Assembly: GCF_902141845.1 (NCBI RefSeq)
Contig: NZ_CABFPH010000002.1
Span: forward strand, 1 to 64,000
Direction of reading: 5' to 3'
Length of the DNA: 64,000 nt
Source: Methylobacterium symbioticum
Lineage (GTDB): Bacteria > Pseudomonadota > Alphaproteobacteria > Rhizobiales > Beijerinckiaceae
Both the position numbers and the translations under genes were made by a program. Below the pieces are notes generated by a model. The model was given only the letters and a program-made list of their open reading frames with translations. It made no database searches and was not told the origin of the DNA. The stretch's first letter is position 1; each line of letters begins with the position of its first letter. Positions 9,390 through 16,794 of the stretch are shown here, piece by piece.

Positions 9390-10517
9390 ATGAAGAGGAC
9401 AGACTTGAGCCGCCTCGCCCCACTGCGCCGCCGCTGGTCCGCTGCGACGCTGTCTGGCGCCCTCGCGCTCGCCATCGGCGCGGCCCAGGCGCAGCCGGAG
9501 ATCCCGGCCTATATGGACGTCATCGTCGGCGCCCGGGTGCCGACGCCGGCACAGGCCGCGCGGCAGGACGTGCTGGCTCTCAACACCGGCATGTTCGACC
9601 TCTACGCCGATGCCGGCCGGCTGGTGCAGGCGAGCTTCCTCGCGCAGCACCCGGTGATCCTCGGCCTGTTCTCCGGCGCGGGCGGCCGCTTCCTGCTCTA
9701 CCGGCCGGGCCAGGCGCCCTTGGAGGCGCCGACGGTGCCCGACGTCTACCAACTGCTCAAGTCGGTCGCGCATAGCGTGATGGCCCTCGGCGTCGTGGTC
9801 GGCCCGCATATCGGCAAGACCGACGATGCCTCCTGGCAGCCGCAGGTGCGCGCCTACCGGGTGCGTCTGCAGGCGGCCCTCGACAGCCTCGACAAGACCA
9901 GCATGCCCGAGGCCTGGCGCGCCAACAATCGCGCCCTGATCGCCGAGAACATCGCCTTCATCGATCGGGTCGCCGCCGCGAAGGTGGTGAGCTTCGCCGA
10001 GATGCAGGCCTTCGCCGCGGCGCAGAAGGACCGCCTGAAGCTCAACATCCGCTGGGCTGCCGACACGCAGGTGAAGCACTGGATGGGTGTGCTCGCCGAG
10101 TGGAAGCAGCACCTCGGAGCGGACTGGTCGAAGGTCTATGCGGCGAGCAACACCATCTACGTCGCGCGCCAGAACAACGTGCTCTACAGCGTTCTGGCCC
10201 AGTTCTTCACTCCGGAGGACATCAACACGCGCCTGATGCTGATCGAGACCGTGTCCTTCACCACCACGCCGCAGGACATGCTCGATTCGCTCACTCGCAT
10301 CATCGCCGACCGCACCGTGGGCGAGACCTTCTTCGGCAGCCGATACCTGATGGATTACGAACTCATGGGGGGCGACGCCCGCGACTCCATCGTCGCCGAG
10401 ACCGAGGCCCGGGGGTTGCCCACCCATCTGCCGCCCAAGGTTCCGTTCGGCTCCCATCAATGGCCGACCCTGATCACCACCGGCCCGGGCCCGGCCTCGC
10501 TCGCAGATCTGCCCTGA
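9390..10517 (+). CDS. Secreted protein of unknown function
   Basis: A 375-residue protein with a clear Sec signal peptide: basic n-region (PLRRRW), hydrophobic core and AQA|Q cleavage near residue 34. The mature part is predominantly helical and carries no motif I recognise; notable stretches are VVGPHIGKTDDASWQP, HWMGVLAEWKQHL and NTIYVARQNNVLYSVL. The ATG at 9390 is the start nearest the signal peptide. It follows the cytochrome gene by 86 nt on the same strand and probably belongs to the hydroxylase operon, which suggests a periplasmic role in substrate binding or assembly. That function is inference only. Confidence 0.8.
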   Translation: MKRTDLSRLAPLRRRWSAATLSGALALAIGAAQAQPEIPAYMDVIVGARVPTPAQAARQDVLALNTGMFDLYADAGRLVQASFLAQHPVILGLFSGAGGRFLLYRPGQAPLEAPTVPDVYQLLKSVAHSVMALGVVVGPHIGKTDDASWQPQVRAYRVRLQAALDSLDKTSMPEAWRANNRALIAENIAFIDRVAAAKVVSFAEMQAFAAAQKDRLKLNIRWAADTQVKHWMGVLAEWKQHLGADWSKVYAASNTIYVARQNNVLYSVLAQFFTPEDINTRLMLIETVSFTTTPQDMLDSLTRIIADRTVGETFFGSRYLMDYELMGGDARDSIVAETEARGLPTHLPPKVPFGSHQWPTLITTGPGPASLADLP

Positions 10518-10750
10518 GAGCCTGTTTGAGGCCCTCTGCCGGCCGTCCCGATCGCTCCTGTGTCGCGACCCCATTCCGCCTGCATCGCCAGCCTCATGGC
10601 CGCCAACGCCCTCAACAATCCCGCCCGACATCATCAGGTCGAACAGGCTCTGAGAATCTGGCTGTGGCCCGGGGCGGACGCCACACTCTCTTGGCGCCGG
10701 TCTGGCCCAGGACGGAAGATCGTCGCTGCTGGCCTCGGCCGCCCTGATTA

Positions 10751-10780
10751 TTGACTGATCGTTCCATAATGAGCTAATGG
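10751..10780 (+). promoter_or_regulatory. Promoter and operator-like site of the TetR gene
   Basis: TTGACT at 10751-10756 is followed 17 nt later by CTAATG, a plausible promoter directly upstream of the TetR start. Between and over these boxes lies GATCGTTCCATAATGAG. A related stretch occurs downstream of the gene at 11376-11400. Binding by the TetR protein is inference. Confidence 0.45.
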
Positions 10781-10786
10781 TCGCCC

Positions 10787-11353
10787 ATGGCAAGGCCGAA
10801 GGCATTCGACACAGATGCGGCGCTCGATGCGGCGCTCGGCGTGTTCCGCGAGCACGGGTTCGAAGGCACCTCCGCCGAGATGCTCGTGGAGGCGATGAAG
10901 ATCGGCCGGCAGAGCCTGTACGACACGTTCGGGGACAAGTGGCGCCTCTATCAGGCGGCCTTGCAGCGCTACTGTCAGACGGAGGGGCAAGCGCATATCG
11001 CAGCGTTGCGTGGGCCGTCACGAGCCTGCGACGGCCTCCGCGCCATGGTCGAACGGGTGGTGGCCGAGGCTCACCAAGCCTGTCTCGGTGTCGGCTCGAC
11101 CTGCGAGTTCGGGCAGGCCAAGCCGGAATTGAACACGATCAAGGTCGCGGCCGACCGCGTTCTGCGGGCGGCGATCACCGAGCGGGTTCGCGAGGCGCAG
11201 TCCGATGGCGATCTCGCCGCCGATCTCAAGCCGGACGAGATCGTGGACTTCCTCTACGCGGCCTTTGCCGGGATGCGTGTCGCCGCACGCGGGGGTGCCG
11301 CCCCATCGCAGCTGGACGCTCTCGGACGGACCACCCTTCGAGCCCTGCGCTGA
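10787..11353 (+). CDS. TetR/AcrR-family transcriptional regulator
   Basis: A 188-residue regulator. The N-terminal HTH is typical: ARPKAFDTDAALDAALGVF, FEGTSAEMLVEAMKIGRQSL and YDTFGDKWRLYQAAL. The C-terminal ligand-binding domain is helical, with a Cys at about residue 105 (GSTCEFGQ) as in the YcdC/NemR-like group where Cys or electrophile sensing occurs. The gene lies between the hydroxylase operon and the epoxide-hydrolase/P460 pair, all on the plus strand; it most likely represses itself and the downstream pair. An eight-T run follows its stop. Confidence 0.93.
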   Translation: MARPKAFDTDAALDAALGVFREHGFEGTSAEMLVEAMKIGRQSLYDTFGDKWRLYQAALQRYCQTEGQAHIAALRGPSRACDGLRAMVERVVAEAHQACLGVGSTCEFGQAKPELNTIKVAADRVLRAAITERVREAQSDGDLAADLKPDEIVDFLYAAFAGMRVAARGGAAPSQLDALGRTTLRALR

Positions 11354-11375
11354 ACGGGGGCCTTTTTTTTGGCCG

Positions 11376-11400
11376 ATTATTGAACGTCCATTCCATTAAA
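11376..11400 (+). promoter_or_regulatory. Second operator-like site downstream of TetR
   Basis: The stretch TTGAACGTCCATTCCATTAA (about 11380-11399) resembles the site over the TetR promoter: both contain TGA, then CGT, then TTCCATTA or TTCCATAA. It sits about 155 nt before the start of the Tat-exported hydrolase gene and its TTGAAC could serve as a -35 box. The regulatory role is inference from similarity between the two places. Confidence 0.4.
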
Positions 11401-11554
11401 GATCGGCAATGATGACTGGAAGGAGGAAGGCGGGAGCAAAGTCCGCGCTGGTCTTCGCCGCCCCGAGATGACCGCACCCGCGACCGCCCCGAGACGCGGA
11501 TCGGTCGTGGCGAGCCCCTTTCATCGCGACATCGGCAACATGGAGGACTGAGAC

Positions 11555-12607
11555 ATGCCTGAGCAGGGAAACTGGACTCGCAGAACCTGGATGAAGACTG
11601 CCGGAGCACTCGTGCTGTCAGCGCCTGCCGTGCAGGCAGGGGGCGCCGCTGGACAGGCGGCGAAGGCACAATCCGGCACGCTTCCGATTGCCGAGGCCGG
11701 CTCACTGGTCTCCTTCGGGCCCTTGAAGCAGGTCGCGGCCGGGGATCTGAACGTCGCCTATGTCGAGGCCGGTCCGCCGAATGGGCGGCCGGTTCTGCTG
11801 CTTCACGGCTGGCCCTACGACATCCACAGCTACATCGACGTGGCGCCGCGTCTGGCCTCGGCGGGCTACCGGGTCCTGATCCCCTTCCTGCGCGGATACG
11901 GCGCCACCCGCTTCCTCTCGGACGCCACGCCGCGCAACGGCCAGCAGGCGGCCCTCGCCGTCGATGCGCTGGAATTCCTGAACGCCCTGAAGATCGAGCG
12001 GGCACTCGTCGCGGGCTACGATTGGGGTGCGCGCACCGCCTGCATCCTGGCCGCGCTCTGGCCGGAGCGCTGCACGGGGCTCGTCTCGGTCAGCGGCTAC
12101 CTGATCGGCAGTCAGCAGGCGAATGCGCTGCCGCTGCCGCCCAAGGCCGAGTTGCAATGGTGGTACCAGTTCTACTTCGCGACCGAGCGGGGGCGCGAGG
12201 GCTACGCCCGCTACACGAGCGACTTCGTCCGGCTGATCTGGGAACTCGCGTCGCCGAAATGGCAGTTCGGCGACGACACCTTCGCCCGTTCGGCCCCGGC
12301 CTTCGAGAACCCCGATCATGTGGCCATCTCCATCCACAATTACCGCTGGAGGCTGGGGCTGGCGCAGGGCGAGGCCCGCTTCGACGCGATCGAGCGCACG
12401 CTGGCCGGGTTCCCGACGATCGGCGTGCCGACAGTCACGATGGAGGGCGATGCGAACGGGGCTCCCCATCCCGAGCCCTCGGCTTATGCCAGGAAGTTCA
12501 CGGGCCGCTACGAGCATCGCCTGATCACCGGCGGCATTGGACACAATCTTCCGCAGGAGGCGCCGCAGGCTTTCGCTCAGGCGGTGATCGATGTCGATGG
12601 CGCCTGA
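11555..12607 (+). CDS. Tat-exported alpha/beta hydrolase, epoxide-hydrolase-like
   Basis: The 350-residue enzyme begins with a twin-arginine signal (TRRTWMKTAGALVLSAPAVQA), so it should act in the periplasm. The alpha/beta hydrolase core is complete: oxyanion segment LLLHGWPYDIH, nucleophile elbow GYDWGAR with Asp156 instead of Ser, and the C-terminal catalytic His330 in GIGHNLPQEAP. An Asp nucleophile marks the epoxide hydrolase/haloalkane dehalogenase branch and argues against an esterase. It overlaps the cytochrome P460 gene by 17 nt, so the two are co-translated. The substrate is unknown. Control by the upstream TetR protein is plausible. Confidence 0.88.
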   Translation: MPEQGNWTRRTWMKTAGALVLSAPAVQAGGAAGQAAKAQSGTLPIAEAGSLVSFGPLKQVAAGDLNVAYVEAGPPNGRPVLLLHGWPYDIHSYIDVAPRLASAGYRVLIPFLRGYGATRFLSDATPRNGQQAALAVDALEFLNALKIERALVAGYDWGARTACILAALWPERCTGLVSVSGYLIGSQQANALPLPPKAELQWWYQFYFATERGREGYARYTSDFVRLIWELASPKWQFGDDTFARSAPAFENPDHVAISIHNYRWRLGLAQGEARFDAIERTLAGFPTIGVPTVTMEGDANGAPHPEPSAYARKFTGRYEHRLITGGIGHNLPQEAPQAFAQAVIDVDGA

Positions 12608-13112
12608 TCTCCGCCCGCGCCGGTATCGGCCCGTCTCAGCCGCATTCCTCGTCTCGGGTCTCGCGCTCGCCGCGACGGCTCAGGAAGCCGGCAAGCCTGC
12701 CGCGCCGATCTTCGGCGTCACCGTCCCGGACGGCTACCGGGCCTGGCAGCTCATCGCGCCCGCGCTGGAGGGAGAGCCGCTCAACGAGCTGCGCGCCGTT
12801 CTCGGCAATGACGTCGCGGTGTACGCCTACACCAGGGCCACGCTGCCCTTCCCCGACGGCACGATCCTGGTGAAGCTCGCTTGGCGGCACCAGCCCTCGG
12901 CCGACTTCGAGCCGGCGACCGTGCCGGGCCGGGCGACCACCGTGCAGGTGATGGTGAAGGATGCCCGACGCTACCCGGAGACGGGCGGGTGGGGCTTCGG
13001 ACGCTTCGTCGATGGCAAGCCGGTCGATGAAGCGCAACACCGGACCTGCTTCGCCTGCCACGAGGCCCGTGTGAAGGATCGGGATTACGTCTTCACGCGC
13101 TATGCCCGCTGA
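12591..13112 (+). CDS. Cytochrome P460 family protein
   Basis: A 173-residue secreted protein with a signal peptide ending near residue 30 (LALAATAQ), a P460-type domain with PDGYRAWQLIAP, and one heme-binding motif CFACH at residues 153-157 close to the C-terminus, as in the family. Cytochromes P460 oxidise hydroxylamine or act as detoxifying c-type hemes in the periplasm; many homologues are uncharacterised. The start ATG at 12591 lies inside the end of the hydrolase gene. Its pairing with an exported hydrolase is unusual and suggests a shared oxidative or detoxifying pathway, which is inference. Confidence 0.87.
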   Translation: MSMAPDLRPRRYRPVSAAFLVSGLALAATAQEAGKPAAPIFGVTVPDGYRAWQLIAPALEGEPLNELRAVLGNDVAVYAYTRATLPFPDGTILVKLAWRHQPSADFEPATVPGRATTVQVMVKDARRYPETGGWGFGRFVDGKPVDEAQHRTCFACHEARVKDRDYVFTRYAR

Positions 13113-13120
13113 CCCACCAC

Positions 13121-13145
13121 CCGCCGGGCTTGGATTGCCCGGCGG
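13121..13145 (+). terminator. Hairpin after the hydrolase-P460 pair
   Basis: A perfect 9-bp stem, CCGCCGGGC with GCCCGGCGG, and a 7-nt loop begin 8 nt after the P460 stop. There is no T-run after it, so it may be an mRNA-stabilising structure or a weak terminator. Confidence 0.5.
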
Positions 13146-13474
13146 CTTGTCACCGCATGCCTTCATCCCTGCGGTCCGAACCGGCGTCCGGACCGTAGTG
13201 CTCACCAGAGAGCGACTGGCAGGCTGCTCTACGGTCTCATCGATGGGATGAGGGTGCACGATCTCGACCCCGGTCGTTCGTCGGGTCGCCGAGTTTGCCG
13301 CCCTGAGCCACCGCTGGCTCGGAATGGACCGCTTCTGCGGATCGTGTGGTCGTGATGAACGAGGCGCCGTACAAAGTCACGGCACCGATCAAGACCAGAG
13401 AGAGTGTCAAGCGCACGCAATATCCTTCCCCGGATCGAAGATCGGTAGCCTAAAACCATACAACCACGGCAGGC
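13146..13474. other. Intergenic stretch without recognisable features
   Basis: About 330 nt between the P460 gene and a small minus-strand gene. Short frames exist on both strands but none has a ribosome site or a known family. I see no repeat or promoter I can defend. Confidence 0.5.
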
Positions 13475-13633
13475 TTAACGCTTCGGGTCGGGCTTCACGC
13501 CACGCGGAGCGGCCTTGCGAGGCTCCTTGGCGTTTAGCGGGGCAGGCTTATCAGCGAGCAGGCGCTTGACGCGCTCATTGAAATCTTCGGGCGAAACCGA
13601 CGCAGCGCGGCCGGTATTTGGTATGCGCGCCAT
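13475..13633 (-). CDS. Small basic conserved-type protein
   Basis: A 52-residue, Lys/Arg- and Pro-rich protein starting MARIPNTGRAASVSPEDFNE, with GGAGG 8 nt before the ATG at 13633. The middle (VSPEDFNERVKRLL) is predicted helical; the tail is disordered and basic. No domain is recognised. It is the last of a run of small minus-strand genes following the cold-shock gene. Its basic nature would suit a nucleic-acid-associated or ribosome-associated stress protein, which is only a guess. Confidence 0.65.
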   Translation of the reverse strand: MARIPNTGRAASVSPEDFNERVKRLLADKPAPLNAKEPRKAAPRGVKPDPKR

Positions 13634-13901
13634 GATTGGCCTCCGCATCGTTGCCCAAGGCACGGGAATGCGCGGAGGGATGAGACTGACTTGGGTATGC
13701 GTGCACCCGCTTACGAGGGCGACGCCGACAGATTGATCCGCAGGCGCCGCATCGATCTCATACGGATCACGGAGGCCATGGACCGGTCAGAGGCCAGAAA
13801 GCCCGAGAACCACCATCCGGTCGATCGGCGCGGTCATGATCGAGGATCCGGTTGGGCAGCGGCCGCCGTCGCGTATGTGCGGCCGCAGATCGGCCCCTCC
13901 A

Positions 13902-14096
13902 TCAAGCGAGCGTGAGATCGCTTTCCCGCATCGCACGCTCGCCGGCGGTCGATCTGACCCGGTAGGACGGCTCGCCTGAGCGGTCCTCAGGCATCAGCCG
14001 GACCACTTCGAAGAGATCGCCCAGCGCACTCTTGGAATCGGCATAGACGGCGTTGATCAGCCGTACGCGTTGTCCGACCTTGAACTTGTGTGCCAT
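13902..14096 (-). CDS. Small conserved hypothetical protein, SH3/KOW-like start
   Basis: A 64-residue protein starting MAHKFKVGQRVRLINA and ending with RVRSTAGERAMRESDL. The pattern of a short beta-rich domain (VGQ.VRL, FEVVRLMP, YRVRS) is common to tiny proteins of Hyphomicrobiales. GGAGAT precedes the ATG. It sits 42 nt downstream of the DUF6481 gene on the same strand and is likely co-transcribed with it. Function is unknown; a Tudor/SH3-like fold is inferred from pattern only. Confidence 0.8.
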   Translation of the reverse strand: MAHKFKVGQRVRLINAVYADSKSALGDLFEVVRLMPEDRSGEPSYRVRSTAGERAMRESDLTLA

Positions 14097-14138
14097 TTGC
14101 TGATCTCCAGGGCTGGGCCGGCTCGCTCGGCACTTTGC

Positions 14139-14507
14139 TTATCGGCGCGCCTTCACCTTCGCTTTGCGAGCGGCGAACCGCGCATCGCGAATGGCCTTCT
14201 GCTCGGCAGCAAGGGCGATTTGCCGTTCCGCTTTCTCGGCCGCCTGGCGTGCGGCTTCGGCCGCTTCGCGCTCCCGGGCGGCGCGTGCCTCGGCCTCCCG
14301 CTGGGCCTCGGCAACGAGACGAGCCGCCTCACGCTCGCTGGCCCGGATCTCGCGCGCCTGGACGATGGCGCGTCGCGCAGCCTGTCGAGCGAGGACAGCC
14401 GGGTCATCCGCCGCAGGGCGTGCCCGCAGTCGGGCTATGGTCGCCTGTCGCGCCTTCGCGGCCGCCTCCAGGCGATCAACGAGCTGGTTCGCTTTGAATT
14501 GTCCCAC
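14139..14507 (-). CDS. DUF6481 family protein, Ala/Arg/Glu-rich coiled coil
   Basis: A 122-residue protein whose central part (about residues 45-110) is a long charged helix of repeated Ala, Arg and Glu (REREAAEAARQAAEKAERQ). The opening MGQFKANQLVDRLEAAAKA is characteristic of the DUF6481 family, which in Methylobacterium and relatives lies next to cold-shock genes. The start is GTG at 14507 with AAGGA upstream. Function is unknown. It follows the cspA gene by 106 nt on the same strand. High helix content suggests coiled-coil oligomerisation. Confidence 0.85.
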   Translation of the reverse strand: MGQFKANQLVDRLEAAAKARQATIARLRARPAADDPAVLARQAARRAIVQAREIRASEREAARLVAEAQREAEARAAREREAAEAARQAAEKAERQIALAAEQKAIRDARFAARKAKVKARR

Positions 14508-14613
14508 GTATCGTCCTTATCCGCACCGCATCTGAGCGGTCATGGCTGGGCGTCGACGAAGCCGACCCCGTGCGGGAGCGACTTCGAAATTGTTGGGCCT
14601 GGAAAGGAGAGGC

Positions 14614-14823
14614 TCAGGCCGCTTGCAGCTGACCAGCCGATTCCTTGCCGGACTTGCGATCCTTCTCGATCTCGTAGGAGATCTTCTGGCCCTCGACGAG
14701 AGTGCGCATGTTGGCCCGCTCAACCGCGGAGATGTGGACGAAGACGTCCTTGCCGCCGTCGTCGGGCTGGATGAAGCCGTATCCCTTGGTCTCGTTGAAC
14801 CACTTCACGGTGCCAGTGCTCAT
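14614..14823 (-). CDS. cspA: Cold-shock protein (CspA family)
   Basis: A 69-residue single cold-shock domain. It has the RNA-binding motifs RNP1 (KGYGFIQ) and RNP2 (VFVHIS) and starts [16 protein letters not shown]. Such proteins bind single-stranded RNA/DNA and melt mRNA structures during cold or stress. ATG at 14823 with AGAGGAT upstream. A 52-codon gene ends 56 nt upstream on the same strand, so the leader of cspA mRNA is itself translated. DUF6481 and two tiny genes follow. The exact paralogue cannot be assigned because these species carry several csp genes. Confidence 0.95.
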   Translation of the reverse strand: MSTGTVKWFNETKGYGFIQPDDGGKDVFVHISAVERANMRTLVEGQKISYEIEKDRKSGKESAGQLQAA

Positions 14824-14879
14824 CGGTATCCTCTTTGGGTCGTTGACGTTGACAATGGTGTCGGCGGGGCACGCCACGC

Positions 14880-15038
14880 TCAGCCGAGTGCGTCGAGAAC
14901 GATCTTGCGCAGCTCTTCGCGAGTCAGGCCGCCGGGTTGCGGCTTCCAGGACGCCTTCGCGACCGGTGCAGCTTTGTTGTTTTGCGGGCGCAGTTGTCCT
15001 GCTGTGGGCGTTTGTTCCGGTATCTGATGCATGTTCAT
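14880..15038 (-). CDS. 52-residue protein with [15 protein letters not shown] tail, upstream of cspA
   Basis: Reading the minus strand from ATG 15038 gives a 52-codon frame: [16 protein letters not shown]..., then [20 protein letters not shown] and a stop at 14880. The Pro-rich N-terminus followed by the short amphipathic helix [16 protein letters not shown] is a pattern I recognise from small alphaproteobacterial proteins next to csp genes. It lies out of frame inside a longer open frame that continues into cspA, and is easily missed. A second ATG (15032) is closer to the GGATGAAC ribosome-like site. It could be an independent small protein or a leader peptide controlling cspA. Confidence 0.65.
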   Translation of the reverse strand: MNMHQIPEQTPTAGQLRPQNNKAAPVAKASWKPQPGGLTREELRKIVLDALG

Positions 15039-15042
15039 CCAT

Positions 15043-15750
15043 GACCACGCTGAAGTAGATCAGGCGTGGCGTGTACAATGAGACCCTGCGCGGTTTTCGC
15101 ACAGGGAAGCGCCGCAAGAGGTGCAGCGATCAAACGTCGATTGAAGCGGGGAACCGGACTCGGCGCTCGATCAGGAGCAAGAGAGCGGGCCGAATTGATC
15201 TCATCCGATGCACGTGATGTAGCCCCAAAGCCCGAGATTTTCAAGCGCTAGGCCATTGCCCGATCGAAAAATGCTGACATTCTCGGAGAGTGGGCCAAAT
15301 TTTGCGTTTCAATTCGCGATATTTTTCAGTCCTCTAGGGCTGTGAGGAACGGCGCATGCGATTGAGCAGGTGGCGATATCTGCGTCGAAGATGCCCCTGA
15401 ACGCCCCCTCACGTCGAAGAAGCGGGTGAGGAAGCGGGAGTGGTCCGGCCGAGCCACGGCGCTGCCGATACGCAATGGCGGCGACCGGTGTTCAGGCGGT
15501 CTCTACCCGTGATGCGGCGCCCTGCCGCCCGGAGGTCGAGGGGCTGCCCCGCAATGTTTTGCTGTCGGGCATCGCCGAGCTTGCAGAGGCTGTCAGCGAC
15601 CGGATTGGCAGCCCAGCGGCCTCCTGCAGGTACGACGAAAGACCTCGGCCTTTCGGCCTAGTGTCCGGCAAAATCTGGCAAAAAATCAGTATTGGGAACG
15701 TGCCGTCATTGAATGAATTGTTGTCGGGGGTTTCAGGAGAAGAGGCTGCC
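15043..15750. other. Intergenic region without clear genes
   Basis: About 700 nt upstream of both the cspA-side genes and the secreted protein that starts at 15751. The segment 15270-15340 is AT-richer (ATTTTGCG, GATATTTTTC) and is a good place for promoters of either side. The frame running into the downstream secreted protein from 15475 lacks a ribosome site and begins without a recognisable domain. No repeat or RNA motif was identified. Confidence 0.5.
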
Positions 15751-16248
15751 ATGCGACGCCTGTTGTCCATTGTCTTATTCAGTGCTCTCCCAGCGGGTGT
15801 GCTGGCGCAGGAGGATGCGGCCAATGACCCTGCGCCGCAGGGCATGACGAAGCCTCCTGCTCCGGCCGTGACGGCGCATTCCGAGGCCCTCGACCGGCTC
15901 CAGGCCCTGCCGAAGCCTGCCGCGCAGAAGGACCTGAACACGTTCGACCTCGCCTCGGCGCATCGCGAGCGGGCGGCCTCGATGGAGGAGAAGACGAACG
16001 GCCTGTGGCAATCCTGGCTGGTCTCGGTCTGCGAGGGGTGCGGACCCGATGGCCGGCGCTTCACCGACCAGAGCGGCGAGGCCTATGTCCGGAGGCTTCG
16101 CGCGCAGCAGGACAGGAACGCGACGGACCGGCCGCGCTACACCTATTCCTATCCGTCCGGTGGCGATCGATCCGGGCGGATCGACAATGTCGCCTCCCAT
16201 CTGACGAACGAGAACATCGACCAGATTCGGCGCGATCCCAATCGGTGA
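15751..16248 (+). CDS. Secreted hypothetical protein
   Basis: A 165-residue protein with a Sec signal peptide (MRRLLSIVLFSALPAGVLA, cleavage before QEDA). The mature region is Pro-rich at first, then helical, with SVCEGCGPDGRRF and a Tyr-rich stretch YTYSYPSGG near the end. The two Cys in CEGC could form a disulfide or bind metal. GGAGAAGAGG precedes the ATG at 15751; longer starts are rejected because they bury the signal peptide. No family is recognised and the neighbours do not suggest a function. Confidence 0.75.
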   Translation: MRRLLSIVLFSALPAGVLAQEDAANDPAPQGMTKPPAPAVTAHSEALDRLQALPKPAAQKDLNTFDLASAHRERAASMEEKTNGLWQSWLVSVCEGCGPDGRRFTDQSGEAYVRRLRAQQDRNATDRPRYTYSYPSGGDRSGRIDNVASHLTNENIDQIRRDPNR

Positions 16249-16388
16249 TTGGGGCGACCGCGAGAGCCGGTGCCTCGACGCGCCCTCTTCCGCCGATCCG
16301 CCGGCCTCCACCGCGGCTGAGCGCGTGCTCGGACGGCGCCGGCGTCTCATAGGAGATCAGATGGATCCTTTCGGGATGTCGGCGTCGC

Positions 16389-16655
16389 TCAGGCGGCCTT
16401 CTCGTCGGGTCGATCCTGCATGGCGGCGAGCGGTGCCTCCCGGCGGCAGATGAGGCCGGTCGGCGCAGAGGTGAGCTTCACCGCGCCGCCGACCTCGGTG
16501 GCGAATCTGCGCTCGACCAGGCGCGAGCCGAAGCCTTCGCGGGTGGGCTGCACGAGCACGGGTGGGCCGCCCGGCTCGGACGAGGTCAGGCAGAGGCGGG
16601 CGGCATCGTCTCCGTGCACCACGTGCCAGCGCAGGTCGATCACGCCTTTGGTGTC
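16389..16655 (-). pseudogene. Remnant of an HWE-type histidine kinase
   Basis: The frame encodes the last ~85 residues of an HWE/HisKA_2-type kinase ATPase domain: IDLRWHV, SSEPGGPPV, then [20 protein letters not shown] and a final APL. In full kinases GFGSRLIER is the conserved late motif of the HATPase domain. The N-box, phospho-accepting His and sensor parts that should precede are absent; upstream sequence instead runs into the promoter region of the plus-strand hybrid kinase. I read it as a truncated gene. Expression from the internal start is unlikely to yield a working kinase. Confidence 0.65.
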
Positions 16656-16794
16656 CGGTCCGTCCGGAACCGACGGGCGTCGTGGCCGTCATGCCAGGAC
16701 GGACGTCGCCGACCGCAGGCGAAGTCACGGGGCATGGTCGGCATTGCGGGCGCGTGCGGCAAGAGAAGCGGTAGGAGCCTGGGCTGCGGACACC

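Noticed and set aside
13697..13915. About 73-codon plus-strand frame between two small minus-strand genes
   Set aside because: No ribosome site and no recognisable pattern; it also runs into the end of the 64-residue gene on the other strand.
15035..15244. 69-codon minus-strand frame upstream of the cspA leader
   Set aside because: No ribosome site and no conserved motif; overlaps the probable promoter region.
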